From: Rostratula benghalensis
Lineage: Eukaryota > Chordata > Aves > Charadriiformes > Rostratulidae
Length of the DNA: 64,000 bases
Assembly: GCA_013399305.1 (NCBI GenBank)
Contig: VXAI01000096.1
Location: 364,802 to 428,801 of the forward strand
Reading direction: 5' to 3'
A program made the position numbers and the translations under genes. Below the pieces are notes generated by a model. The model was not told where the DNA came from. It saw nothing but the letters and a program-made list of their open reading frames with translations, and ran no database searches. Numbering within the stretch: the first letter of the stretch is position 1; the number at the start of each line of letters is the position of its first letter. Positions 1 through 11,100 of the stretch are shown here, piece by piece.

Positions 1-1005
1 ACAACTTGCTGGTCGCTAAGAGGTGGAACGGGAAAATCATCCATGGGTTTGGGTTTTGGTGGTGGGGCTTTTTTTTTTGTTTCGTTTTTTTTTTTTTTAA
101 AGGCCACTTTGTTTTAGAAAGGCTGAAGCTCTGGAGTGGAACCCGCAGTGCTCTGAAACCATCCCTACAGAAACTGCCTGTTTTCAGAGGCTTTTCTTGC
201 CGAGGAATGTGTGAGGGCAGGGACAAGAGTCCTGTGACAGCCACGTGTCAAGGGGTGTTTGCAGCAGCCCGAGCTCTGGATGGAAGAGCTGAGCCCTGTC
301 TGAGCAGGGGAAAGAGCTTGTTGGGTTGGGCTGGGCTTAACGGGAGACTTGATCGGTGCAGTCGGTGTCTGTACAGCATTACAGCTGCTGTAGGGGGCAC
401 AACCAGCACGGGGTTAAACCCATAAAACACTGCGTGTGATTTTTCAGGTTAAACTTGAGAGGATGGGGGAAAAGCAAAAGCTGGGGAGAAATGTGGGGTG
501 TTTTTTTCTATCCCCTGCTGAAACCATATGCGGGCAGCTCATTCCTCCGTCCAGGCTTCCTGCTGCAGGAAATCACCTCGGGGCAGCGCTGCTAAGGGAA
601 TACTCCAGACACACTGGCTCTTGGCAAAGACAAATCTAAAGCAAAAACTCCCCTGCAGTTTTCTAAGACTTGTTTTTCTCCACCCCGGGTCTGTGTAAAA
701 CCTTCAACAGGAATAAAACTGCAGTAAGATGTAGGGGAGGGGAAAAAAACCAGACTTTTATTTGGACTTTGATCCTTGTGGAACTCGAGCACACGCTGGC
801 CTTTATCAGCTTCACTAGAGAGTACCACAACTTGCATAACTGAATAGTGAAAAGAGAAGTGGGGAGACGGGCAGTGTGTCCAGACCCGAGTTTCCCTGGC
901 TGGGAAGCAGAACCTCAAGAGTTGAAGGCACGACTGGGTTCGGGGTGTCCCGTGCGACGCCGCTCCCCTTGGCGAGGAGCGCAAGGGCCTGTGATTCAGC
1001 ACCAC
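1..1005. other. Intergenic / downstream flank of PPM1M
   Basis: No conserved coding sequence is visible on either strand. The first 110 bases are G/T-rich and then T-rich low-complexity DNA. A plus-strand AATAAA lies at 712-717 and a second minus-strand AATAAA (TTTATT on the plus strand) at 757-762. In mammals the neighbour on this side is WDR82, convergent with PPM1M, so 3' UTR of that gene could be present, but nothing in the sequence proves it. Confidence 0.5.
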
Positions 1006-1027
1006 AGACACAATTGAACAAACTGGT

Positions 1028-1033
1028 TTTATT
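1028..1033 (-). terminator. PPM1M: PPM1M poly(A) signal
   Basis: A minus-strand AATAAA hexamer is followed within about 20 bases by a GU-rich stretch (TTGTGTCTGTGG), the usual layout of a vertebrate cleavage and polyadenylation site. Cleavage would fall near 1005-1015, giving a 3' UTR of about 0.85 kb after the stop codon at 1863-1865. A weaker alternative hexamer lies further downstream at 757-762. Confidence 0.6.
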
Positions 1034-1862
1034 CTGCTTGCAGCTGCTCTACTGAACCAGCTGATGCACTTCACAAACACTTGGTTCCCAGCAGGGCTAG
1101 GAAACCAGCCTTGCTGCCAGAAATTACCTGAATGGAGAGAACAACGCGTCGGTGACTGTTGCGGGTCGAGGTTACACACCAACGTACTTCAGCGCTCTCA
1201 GTAAGGCACCGTCTTTGCACCCCAGGCTGCTGTACCCCCACGGGGACCTCCATCTGCCACCTCCTCTGCCCTGAGGTGGTGCTGCCTGCAAGTGGCAGAG
1301 CTTTCTCGAGGGGTTCTGGGGTGGGCCTTTGCCTCCCCCTGCCTCAGCAGCAGCTCCCGCCTTTGCAGCACATCCCGCCTGACAGCGAGGGGGCTCGGGG
1401 GCCACTTCAGCTTTCACGATCCAGTTTTATACAGCTTAGTTCAAGTCTGGTTAAAATCTAGCCCTTGGGGCTGGTTGGAACTCAGCTGATCCCTGTGCCT
1501 CAATATTAAAAAGGGGAAGGGGTCACCAGGAGCAGGGAGTTGAGGCTCCCCGTGCCACAGAGAGCTTGGCAATAGCACCCTTCGGCCCGCGTGGCCCCAT
1601 TGCGACGTCTCCTTGGCCCAGCAAAGAGGAAAGGAGTGAGGGGGATGATTTGTTGCCCGCGGTTGCTCTCTTGCACGTTCATAACCAGCTAATGGTCTTG
1701 CTGATCTTCTGCACAAGTGCTGGCTGCGCAATTTCAGGTCCTGCTGCAGATGGTTTTGCTGGAAGAGAGGGCACGTGCACAGCAGAAACCCCTCAGTCTC
1801 AGGTCAGCGTTGAATAGCACCCCAGCAGGGGGACACCGGGCTCCTGCGTGCCGTGCCAACAG

Positions 1863-2007
1863 TCAGTCCTCATCCCTGTTGTGCAGTGGGATGACAAATA
1901 CAGAGATGTCATCGTAGGATGCCTCCTGGCTGTCGTCCAGCATCCACTGGTGGCCTCTCTTATTTCCCCTTGCTCTGCATACCAAGCACTTGGCCAGTTC
2001 TGAAAAT
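1863..2007 (-). CDS. PPM1M: PPM1M terminal coding exon
   Basis: It closes the Arg codon and encodes FSELAKCLVCRARGNKRG and then YDDISVFVIPLHNRDED before TGA at 1865-1863. The DD pair supplies the last metal ligand of the PP2C site. The CLVCRARGNKRG stretch differs from the mammalian equivalent as I remember it. Confidence 0.9.
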
Positions 2008-5000
2008 CTGTGGGTGGAAAAAAAAATGCAAGGTTTAGTTTATAACGTGGTTGTTGAAGTAGAAGACACCAGCTTTATTTAATCATTTCTTTAGGATGGG
2101 GGGAGATGAGGAGGCAGTTTCCAGGGTCACAGAGAAAAGCACTTGGTCACGCTGGAGCTCAGTGAGAAGCAGAGTCATCTCAGCCTGCTTTTGGTCTGAC
2201 TGGGTTCTCCCGAAGGGAAAGCAATGGCAAAGCTGGTATTACCTGTGAGGATCTGTCCTGTTTTCTGCAAGGAAGCTCCTGACCACATGGGCCACCTCTT
2301 GGTTGCTCAGAACATCCCAGAGGCCATCGGTTGCCATGATGAGGACATCGTCTTCCTTAATGTTGTGCAGAGCAAAGTCAAACACATTCACCTGGAAAGG
2401 ACAGGACAACCCCTGGAAGGTCAGAGCAGTCTGAGAGGTGACTTAAGGTGGGACCAGGGTGCTGTGAGGCCTTTACATCCCCTCACTGCTGTGCTTCTAG
2501 GTTACTCCATCTTGGGGATTCTCTGGGCAGTTTGCAGAGAGGTGGAGGATGGAAAAAGGACACAGCTAAGACCTGCCAGGTCTGTAAGAGGTGGGTGCTG
2601 CAGGGCAGGGGGGTGGGGGAAGCAGCACAGTTTAATTCCACTCTGCGGTTCTCATGTGCTACGACTGACCTTGGGAATGCAGGAGAGGAAAGGTTTGACC
2701 TCAATGTTGGTGTCGATGACTTTGAGTTGGTGGTCCCCCAGACCTCGTGAGACAGCCAGTGTCCCCAGCAGACGAGCCTGGCCCCAGACAAAGCAAGACA
2801 GTATTGAAACATGAGGATGTGGCACCTTTGAGGGCTGATGTGTAGCTTGTCCTGACTGACCTATGTATTGCTTTTAGGACCCTTCAAGCATCACCCAGAG
2901 CATCCCCTGGAGACTGGAGAGATGGAGGAGTGATCAGAAGTGATGGCTTGATGTGAGCATGGAAACAAGACAGCCTGCACGTGCACAGCTCCTAGTAGCA
3001 CGTACTCTGTGTGATGCTACAGACCACAGAAAGCCCCTGGTGGCATCTGCCCTTGGTTTGGGGTGGCAAAGAAGAAAAGTGTGTTGGTTTGGTGGAAAAA
3101 AAGAGGGAGGGAGGGAGAGAGGGGAAGTCCTTTCTCCTGGCAAAGGAGGTTCCGTGTTAACTCCTTGACAAGGCGGGGGGATGCAGGTTTTAGTGGGAGG
3201 GAAGTGATGGAGCTCTTTCTGCTCAACTCCAGCCAGCAGATGCTGGATATGTGCAGTCATTGCTTCTCTCTGCCCTCTCTAGGGTCCTTTTTTCACCCTC
3301 TCCTTGAAGAAGAGGGTTTGTTAGAACTGGAGGAGGCCATCCAAAGTGCCCTGATGAAATAAGTTCTCATTTGAAACACGTTCTTGTGAGGAAGGGGAGA
3401 TGAGGAAAGGGCAGGTGGGCTGAGGGCTGCTGTCTGCTCCACTGGCAGGTTCTCTGGGAGGAGAGTGCAACCTCGCTGCTCCAGAGGGCTCTGGTTAGTG
3501 CACAACCAGGCAGCACGGTGCCAACAACGGGAACTGCTGCATCTGGGCTGTGGGACTGTGCTCTGCAGCCCCAGTCTGCCCCAGTGCCCCAGGGTGTGGC
3601 TGTGGCTGATGGGGATCCTGAGGACCCCCAGCAGATTTGCCTCTGCCTTGCCAGTGTGTAAAGCATCAAGCTACCTGCTTCCCGTGACCGTGGACAAGGG
3701 GATACTTGAGGTCGGCTTTCTCCACTGTCTTGTATCCCCTAGAACAGAGGATTCAGAGTTGGTTTGGGATTTGTCTGACTTCAAGGTACAACACGGCCCA
3801 GAGCACTCTGCACCTTGTGGTGCCCCCATGCACAGGCTGCTGAGAGGGGCAAGGTCACCCGCTGAAGCAGATGCAGTCAAGAGTGACCTTTGCCAAATGC
3901 CCAGGTATTTCCCTTCCCTTCATCCCCAGCTTGTACCTGCACCAGGCTGGGGGCTCCTTGCACCAGTCCCACCCCGCAGTATCCCAGAAGGACCATCCCA
4001 ACTGTTCCTTAAACTCTCTGCCAGGGTCCCACTCCTCCATGGGGGGAGGCTGCTCAGAGCATCCTTCACTTGACCTGGCGTGGCTTTGCACTCTTCTCCC
4101 TTCACCTCCCCATCTCTATGAGCTTGATGCCACAGCCTTATCTTCAGGCAGAGAGGACTCACCATCCCTCCATGAAGTAATCCCGGTACAGGACTTTCTG
4201 GCCCACGTCATCTCCCTTCAACCTCCGTGGAAACTCAAAGCGTGTGAACTCGCCATCCAGGAGCTTGGGGAAGAGAAAAGCCTGGAGGAGGGAAGAAAGG
4301 TGTGAGGATGGACAGAGGGAAGGCAGGCATGAGTGAAGGGTACTTTGGTGCCCCTCACCAGAGTAGGGCACCAAAACTGCTTCTGCCTTGGGACTGGCTA
4401 CCCCAGCAGCAGAATGGAGAAGGGGCAAAGCACATCCTAAGGAGGACATGAGCACCTCCCATACTAACAGGTGTTGGTTGAGTCTTGCCCCCAACCCTCC
4501 TTTGGCTAGTGCCAGATGATATTCTGGCCACAGAGTGGCCTTCAAGGAAAGCTGATGGTGCTCCTGCCACAAGCCCTGTCAGACCCAGTGGGGTGCTCGC
4601 AGCTCGACTGCCTGATGTGCAGGAGGAGTCACTCACCAAGTGCTGGATTCGCTGCCTCTCTGTCTCAGGTGTGAACTCGCAGCTCATGGGCACAACGTTG
4701 TCCTTCAGAACAAGAATCGCCCTGTGGGGGGGAACAGGCAAAGAGCTGAGCTGTGTCTGCTGCTCCAGCCCTCCTTTTACCTAGGGTCAGCCAGGTGTGG
4801 GACTGGGGGTAACCAGCAGCAGAGTGACACCAGAGAGTGATAGCTCTGCACCCAGGAATGTTTGAAATTGATGGTGTATTTTAAATAACTCCCTTGCAAA
4901 TGCATTGCTGCAGCAGGGAAGTGAGCCTGCCTGGTTTCATGATGGTAGAGCTCGTGCTAGAGGAACGGTGGGCTGAGGCCAGACAAGGAAGCTCTCTAGG

Positions 5001-7739
5001 ATGATCTGAAATCACCTTCCACTTTTAAATACATTCTAGGCTGAGCTTACTGTTGCACTACCATCCCAGTACTGCCCTGTGACTGGGCAGTGTTAGTCCC
5101 CTGAAGTCCCAAAACTCTTCCAGGAGAGCACCTACCCACCCAACAGGTCCTGTGGCAGGCAGGCAGGAAACAGGTGGGCATTTACCTTCCATAGGGTTAA
5201 ATAAGATGCTGGAAACCCTGCTTATCTCCCAGCTCTTATCTCCCAGCTCTCATCCCCCAGCAACTTCCCCTTTTTACTGTGGCTCACCTGCTGTCCCCAG
5301 CATTAGCCACATACAGTTTTCCTTGGAAAAAAAGGGCAGCCAGAGCAGTGCAGCCTCCTGTCTGGTTTGTGGCTTCCATCTCCTGGCCAATGACTTCATC
5401 CTGTTGGTTTAAACAAGCCTGAAGAGTGACGTGAGCCAAGCTGCTGCCTTCTGCAGCTGCCTGGTGCCTCCCAGTAGAAGTCCAGAGCCAAAACCGATTG
5501 CAGATGGGCTGTGGGAACCAGTAAGGTGAAGGATGATGTTGCTTCGGTACAACCAACAAAGCTGTGGCTACTGGACTACTGGACCGCTTTAGGAGTGTGA
5601 TGGGGAGATCCCCAAGTTGCACGTGCTGTACAAGTCTGACACGAGCTGCTGTCTACCACTGAAGAAAGGTATCTCCTGGGTGTAGTTTAGCAGAGATGCT
5701 GTAGCTTTGCTCTGGGTCAGCACCACCCACGTGCAACGGACACGAGCCTGATCCTGGGGAGCAGACCCAGTGCGATCTCAGCACGCTTAAAGGCTTGGCC
5801 AAATGTTCCTGCCTGCTGGGTGAGCTGCAGACCTTGCCCACCCCGGGCAGCAGGGAGGGACAGACTGACTGCCTGGGGTAGCAGGACCTGTTGCAGGATA
5901 CTCACACATTCCTGGAAGGCGTTCTCCAGGGCTCCCACCACCAGGTCTTCTGCGTGGATGTGCTTCTCCTCCACAAACTGGGGGTCGCTGTCGCAAACAC
6001 AGCGCCCGCTCAGGTGCATGGGGGGACGGGCCTCTGTGATGCCTCCCACAACCTCCTCCAGCTTCTGCTTGATGCAGTAGTGCAAATAGTTGGAGGCGAT
6101 GATGGCAGCTTCTGGGCCTCCATGGCCATCAAACAGTGCCCAGTAGTAACCAGTCAGAAACTGCAGTGGGGAAGAGGGACAAGACCTGGTTCCCGCTGCT
6201 GTCCCCCAGTGATGATAGCATATAGTGGCCCTTGAAAGCAGAGCAAGGACAGTAGAGGGAAAGTGAGGGCACCAAGTAAAAGGCATGAACGACCTCAGAT
6301 GCTGCAAGGCACGGGCCAAGGAAATAGAAATGGCTTGTAGGGGCAGAGCTGGGTGTTTGCTGGCCAGACACAGCATACATGGCCCCCCTAAATGCATCCA
6401 AGGAAGGGTTTCAGCACGTGGACATGTGACATGAACCCCGTGTTCCTTGTAGCTGGGCCCTTGGGTGCGGAGCAGGGCCAGCAGCAGGGTGAGTGCAGCC
6501 TGCCCGTGGGCTGTACCTGCGTGGAGCAGAGGATCAGCCATTCCTCATCCTCCTCCAGGCCTGGCTCTCTCCTGCGGATGGAGATCTGACAGCAGGCCGC
6601 CTGGTCCTCGTTGAACTCTGACTTCTCAGCATTGATAACCCTGGGGGGGTAAATGTTCCAGGTGAGGCACTGCACCTCCCCTGCTCCCGGCCAGGGGGCT
6701 GCACTTTGTCCCTCCTTGCAGCCCCATGCTCCCAGCTCCCTTTCCAAACTCCAGAATCTCTTTGCTGGGCACTGAAAAAAACAAGTCCTTTACATGCAGT
6801 AGGAAAAAGCTTGGACAGAGACCCAGGGACGAGTGGTTTTGGAACACCCTGGCCTCAAGAAGCCCTTGCTGGCAGCCCATGCTGGGCTATTTCCTTGGAG
6901 ACAGTGAATTGTAAAGCCCCCATCACTGTCTTTTACTTTTAGCCTCACTAATGTTTGTCCCTGGAGGGGAGTCTGCTCTCCCCTACACAGCTCCTCTCTC
7001 TGCACCTTGCCATCCCTGGGCCACAAGGCTGTCACATAGTCCAGCCAGGGCATGGAGGGGACAGCTCATGGCTGGAGTTGTTCTGCCTGATCAGTCTCTT
7101 TCCTTAAACACGACAAACTCAGAGACTTCTAAGAACTCATCCTACCCCTCCTTTTAAGCTAGAAGCGAGGGGTTGGAGCTGACCTGGTGCTATCCTCAGG
7201 GCTGTCCCTGCCACTTGTCGCCAGGGACGGTGACCTGCTCTCCGGCAGGGAGGTGGGCAGGGTACCCCCGGCGGCTGCCAGCCCCCCCAAAGGAGGGAGA
7301 AGGGCCGGTGAAACACGCCGCCCCATCGAACCTGTGCCCGGGGGAGGAAGCTGCTCCCTCCTCCTCGCAGGCAGAGGCAGCCCTCCCTCTCCAGGGAACG
7401 GCTGAAGCTCCGGGCTTGGGCCAAGGGGAGCGGGGGGGGGGGGGGGAAGAAATGGCGTGCGACCACCCCCCGGGGTCCTCTAACCCCCCGCATCCTCTAC
7501 ACACTTCCCAAAGCCCCCTGCCCTCACGCACAGCCTGGGCATCCCCTCCAAACCTGCACTGAGCCCCCCAAAGCACCCAACACGCACCCCGGCAGCCCTT
7601 CTAACCCGGAGTCTCCCGAGGCGGCCCCCACTCACTCGGCGTAGCCCGCTCCCCAGGGCAGGGGACGCTCGGGCCCGGTGCCCCGCACGGCCCGCCCGCC
7701 TCGGGGGCTCTCCTCGCCGCCGCCCCGCAGGAACTTCGG
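1863..7739 (-). CDS. PPM1M: PPM1M, PP2C-type Mg2+/Mn2+-dependent Ser/Thr protein phosphatase (5' end in gap)
   Basis: This is a metal-dependent Ser/Thr phosphatase of the PPM (PP2C) family, H/J/M subgroup. Ten coding exons join in phase: 7739-7636 (partial), 6640-6517, 6160-5906, 5400-5288, 4721-4637, 4281-4163, 3738-3675, 2777-2670, 2391-2243 and 2007-1863, with stop TGA at 1865-1863. The visible part is about 421 codons; the mammalian protein is about 459, and the missing N-terminus lies in the N gap. PP2C motifs appear in order: ALFDGHGG (metal-binding Asp), GGCTALAALFFQGKLYVANAGDSRA, GTLAVSRGLGDHQL, MATDGLWDVLSNQEV (metal-binding Asp) and YDDISVFVIP. The name PPM1M rather than PPM1H or PPM1J rests on similarity to the remembered mammalian sequence and on synteny with TWF2 and ALAS1. 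All introns are GT-AG. It is head to head with TWF2, suggesting a shared promoter region. Confidence 0.93.
2243..2391 (-). CDS. PPM1M: PPM1M coding exon 9 (ATDGLWD motif)
   Basis: It encodes VNVFDFALHNIKEDDVLIM, ATDGLWDVLSNQEVAHVV and RSFLAENRTDPHR. ATDGLWD contains a metal-binding Asp of PP2C enzymes. The acceptor is TTCCAG; the donor GTAATA is weak at +4 and +5. It ends two bases into an Arg codon. Confidence 0.94.
2670..2777 (-). CDS. PPM1M: PPM1M coding exon 8
   Basis: 36 codons: ARLLGTLAVSRGLGDHQLKV and IDTNIEVKPFLSCIPK. It carries the PP2C motif GTLAVSRGLGD. The acceptor is GGCCAG and the donor GTCAGT; phase 0 on both sides. Confidence 0.94.
3675..3738 (-). CDS. PPM1M: PPM1M coding exon 7
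   Basis: This short 64-bp exon, missed by simple ORF calling, encodes (W)GYKTVEKADLKYPLVHGHG and KQ. The acceptor is TTCTAG and the donor GTAGCT. It closes the split Trp codon and ends in phase 0. Confidence 0.9.
4163..4281 (-). CDS. PPM1M: PPM1M coding exon 6
   Basis: It encodes AFLFPKLLDGEFTRFEFPRR and LKGDDVGQKVLYRDYFMEG, a segment characteristic of the PPM1H/J/M subgroup. It ends two bases into a Trp codon with a GTGAGT donor. Confidence 0.94.
4637..4721 (-). CDS. PPM1M: PPM1M coding exon 5
   Basis: It completes the Arg codon and encodes AILVLKDNVVPMSCEFTPE and TERQRIQHL. The acceptor is CCCACAG and the donor GTGAGT; it ends in phase 0. Confidence 0.93.
5288..5400 (-). CDS. PPM1M: PPM1M coding exon 4
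   Basis: It encodes DEVIGQEMEATNQ and GGCTALAALFFQGKLYVANAGDS, the core PP2C beta-sandwich motif. It ends two bases into the Arg codon of AGDSR, with a GTGAGC donor. Confidence 0.95.
5906..6160 (-). CDS. PPM1M: PPM1M coding exon 3 (DGHGG motif)
   Basis: 85 codons, phase 0 on both sides. It begins FLTGYYWALFDGHGGPEAA, the PP2C signature with its metal-coordinating Asp and Gly, and continues through PPMHLSGRCVCDSDPQFVEE to ENAFQEC. The acceptor is TGCAG and the donor GTGAGT. Confidence 0.95.
6517..6640 (-). CDS. PPM1M: PPM1M coding exon 2
   Basis: It encodes VINAEKSEFNEDQAACCQ and continues to EEWLILCSTQ, the start of the PP2C fold. The acceptor follows a pyrimidine/C-run ending in CAG, and the donor is GTACAG. 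It finishes the split Glu codon of exon 1 and ends in phase 0. Confidence 0.92.
7636..7739 (-). CDS. PPM1M: PPM1M coding exon 1 (partial)
   Basis: The frame reads PKFLRGGGEESPRGG and then PLPWGAGYAE, the N-terminal region typical of PPM1M. The donor after 7636 is GTGAGT, and the exon ends two bases into a Glu codon. The start codon is not visible: about 35-40 codons should lie upstream, inside the N run starting at 7740. Confidence 0.88.
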
Positions 7740-8031
7740 NNNNNNNNNNNNNNNNNNNNNNNNNNNNNNNNNNNNNNNNNNNNNNNNNNNNNNNNNNNNN
7801 NNNNNNNNNNNNNNNNNNNNNNNNNNNNNNNNNNNNNNNNNNNNNNNNNNNNNNNNNNNNNNNNNNNNNNNNNNNNNNNNNNNNNNNNNNNNNNNNNNNN
7901 NNNNNNNNNNNNNNNNNNNNNNNNNNNNNNNNNNNNNNNNNNNNNNNNNNNNNNNNNNNNNNNNNNNNNNNNNNNNNNNNNNNNNNNNNNNNNNNNNNNN
8001 NNNNNNNNNNNNNNNNNNNNNNNNNNNNNNN
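7740..8031. other. Assembly gap (292 N)
   Basis: A run of N sits inside the GC-rich PPM1M/TWF2 promoter. It hides the PPM1M start codon and probably both transcription start sites. Confidence 0.99.
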
Positions 8032-8174
8032 GCTCCTCCCCGGGGCGGCGGCGGCTCCTCCCGGCGGCGGCGGCGGGTTCCAGTCTCCGGAAGCGGGCGG
8101 TGCTGCCTGCGGAGCCGTTTCCTGCCCGGGACGCGGCGGAGCCGGAGCGGAGGGGAACGGAGCCGAGCGGAGCC

Positions 8175-8199
8175 ATGACTCACCAGACCGGCATCCACG
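8175..8199 (+). CDS. TWF2: TWF2 coding exon 1
   Basis: It encodes MTHQTGIH plus the first base of an Ala codon. The donor is GTAAGC at 8200. The exon is too short for ORF calling but matches the known twinfilin N-terminus. The 5' UTR runs back from 8174 into the gap. Confidence 0.95.
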
Positions 8200-11100
8200 G
8201 TAAGCGGCGCCCCGCCGAGCCGCCCGTCCCCTTCCCGCGGGGTGCCCGCGGCCCCCGCCGCTGTGCGGGGCTCGGCAGGGCCGGGACCCCCAACCCCCTC
8301 CCCGGGCTGGGCTGCCCCTCTGCACCCCCCTGGGGAGGTACTCAGCTGGGGACGCGCCCTGAGCATCCCCTGCCCGCCCGCGGGAGGCTGCCGGGTGGCG
8401 TCGGTGTCGCGGTAGCGATGATGGGAGCGATAAGATGAAGCTTCCCGAAAGAGCCGGCAGGTTTTCCTGCGAGTAGCTGGCGGGGGGGAGGGGGAGGGAG
8501 GGAGCACTGAGCCGGGCTCAGAGCATTTGAGTGCTCGTAGGAGGTGAAGGGGGGGTCTGGCTCCGGGGATGCTGCCGGTGAGGGGCTCTCCTGCATCCTT
8601 TGTCTGGGCTGATGCTCAATAAACCACCCTGACACCGCTCGGAAAGGCGCCTTCTGCTGCGGCAGCACCCTAATCCGCGCAGATCTGCTTCGTCGCAGCC
8701 CCACATCAGCCCCGGCCACGTCTCATCTCCTTCCGTGATGCTCGACCCCCTCCCCTGCTGCTCCTCCCCCCGGGGGGATCGCAAGGATCCCGTTTAAATT
8801 CCGGCCTGACCGTCGCCGTTGTATTCGGCGGGGAGCTCCCCACTTTCTCCACTCGCTCCCTACAGGACCCGGCCAGCACCCTGAGACCACGGCTTCTGCA
8901 TGTATAGGCGCGTTTGGTGCATGGCTGTGTGTCCTCACGGTATTTCCCTCCTGCTCTTCGCCAGCCAACTCAATTAACAATATTAATCAGGAGTAGAGCT
9001 GCTGCATAATTTATGTAACCGAATCAATATGCGAGTGGGGATGTGAGAGCAGCTGCCCCTGGGGCCCTGCTCCGTGCCAGTCGGGTGCCAGTCCAGCACC
9101 GCTGCGTGTCCTGGGAGGGGAGCTTGGACGTTGGCCTCACAAGTCCCTTCTACACAGCTGGCACCTCTGTAGGAGGATGTTGAATCTGTGGCTGCAGTTC
9201 CTTCCTGGCATGAGCATCCTTGTTCCTTGAGTGCATGGTCAAGAGCATCCTCCCCCTTCAGATGCTCCTGGAGGAGCTGTAGTTTAAGAAGTGGTTAAGG
9301 GTGGTGCTTAGATGGTTTACCTGGGACTGCTGGTAGCTGACAATATTTGGGTTCTGATTCCTTGCTTCTGGCTTCAGCTGAGATCTTGATGGTTGAGCTC
9401 TAGTTCAGTGTTCCCTCTACTGTAAAAAAAATAACAATATTTTTAAAAATGTGTCAGGCTGCACACCAGTGCCCACCTGGCCTCCTGGTGAGCTGGCCCT
9501 GCTCTGCAGAGCTCTCCCATGGGGTTTGGTGTAGTCAAGGCCTGTTGTGCTACTCGTGCCCTGAGAGGCTGCTGCCTGTTGCTTGCCTCCATGCCCATCC
9601 ATTCCCACACTGCTGGTGCCATCCTCCCTGTCGCCCCTGCAGATGCCAGGGGGATGTGCTGGCTCAGCAACGCCAGTGAGAGCACGGACCTTTGCCAACG
9701 TTGGTTGCCCTCCACTTGGCAAACCCTGCTGGGACCAGTGCTGTGAGTCACTGCGAGTTATCTGTTGTCATCGGATGTAACGTGCCCCGTCAGCAGCGCT
9801 CTGCTGTGGAAAGGGGAAGGGACTCCAACTTCCCCCTGAGGAGCTGCAGCCGGAGAAAGGTGGGGAGACACCCAGCAGCTCTGCCCAGGCACAGTTCCCA
9901 TGTAAAAACCTCCCCAGGGTTATGAAAAAGGACTTGAGTTGGGGGGGGTCTCGCCCTCCCAGCATCCTGGGCATCTTTGGGTGGCTCAGCTCGCAGGGTC
10001 GGCTCCTCCATCCCCTGCTGTTCGGTCCCTCCTCCGGGGAGCAGCTGTTTCCTCCCTGAATGCAAATCTGCCCCTCCAACACCTGCAGTGCTGAACTGGG
10101 GTGCTCTGGGCTTTAAGGGAACCACCCCGGGGGGTGTTGGGGGATATTTCAGTCCTCCCCACCCTGGCACGGTGATCAAATTAATTCCTTTGCTCTGAGC
10201 AGACTCGACACTGGATGAGGAGCAACAATCCTGCTGCTACTTACATCCCCTCCGCTGAGACGCTGAGGTTTGGTGTTTGCCAAGGAGGAGGAGGGATTTT
10301 CTGCATTTTCCTGGTTTCTGGGGCCTCATTATTTTTGTGTGTGTGCATTGCTTCGTGAGGTTTTTTTTTTGTTCCCATCTCTCCCCCGTTTGCAGGGAAG
10401 GCATCTGCTCCTGGTGGAATCACGATTGGACCCGCCAGCCGGCTTAGGGGGAGGCTGTGGGCAAGCTGGCAAGAGATTATGGTTGCTGCTGTGGTAGATC
10501 AGCACGAGAGCTGGGTGGCGTGGTCCTGGGGGAGCCCTGAGAGCATCCCCCCGCTGCGATGCTACCAAGTTATCCCACGTGTTGGGGAGAAGAAGGTGGC
10601 CCCTGGGAAGGGGGCAGGGATGGCAGCGCTCACTGAGGGGCACAGAGCTGCACATCTGGGGTGTTTAATCGGGGCCAAGCTTTTTACACAGAGGCAAGAG
10701 GCTAATTATTATGGGGTTTTTAGGTATCCGTGGCAGCTCCCTCAAAGGTGCTGGCAAGAAAACTGGGCTGCCATGGAGACTGCCAGGCTGGGGAGGTGGT
10801 TGGAAGCTATCAAGGGTTGCTGTGGGCTTCCTGAGGCTGGAAACCTGCTTTTTAACTACAGCTGGGAGGATTTAATGAGTATTTTTGCAGTCCCTGTTCT
10901 TCCCTGAGTGGCATTAGATGGGGACAGCATTCACTGTTCAAGTTTAAAAGCCAGGCCTGTGCCTGGAAAAGCGGTGTTGAACCAGGGCTTTGATGCTGGT
11001 GGGAGGTCGTCCAGTTGCCTCTGGGTGTTCTTTCAAGACCTCCGGATAGAGAGAAAAAGTCTCTTGAAGGGGATCATGTTTTTTCATCTAGGAAGTGGAG

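Larger units (their letters stand above)
2008..7635 (-). other. PPM1M: PPM1M introns
   Basis: Nine introns separate the exons listed for PPM1M. The largest is intron 1 (6641-7635), which holds a 15-base G run on the plus strand at 7432-7446. I see no transposable element or RNA gene in them. Intron 9 (2008-2242) is AT-rich and short. Confidence 0.7.
7600..8400. promoter_or_regulatory. CpG-rich bidirectional promoter region of PPM1M and TWF2
   Basis: PPM1M exon 1 (minus) and TWF2 exon 1 (plus) are head to head. Only about 435 bases separate the last visible PPM1M codon from the TWF2 ATG, most of them in the N gap. Sequence on both sides is extremely GC- and CpG-rich, and no TATA box is visible outside the gap. 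This looks like a CpG-island divergent promoter, but both transcription starts are hidden or unproven. Confidence 0.65.

Noticed and set aside
1..720. 3' UTR of WDR82 on the plus strand
   Set aside because: Suggested by mammalian synteny and an AATAAA at 712, but no coding sequence anchors it.
7480..8507. Long open frames across the N gap
   Set aside because: They pass through unknown bases and GC-rich DNA. Only the PPM1M frame ending at 7636 has homology support.
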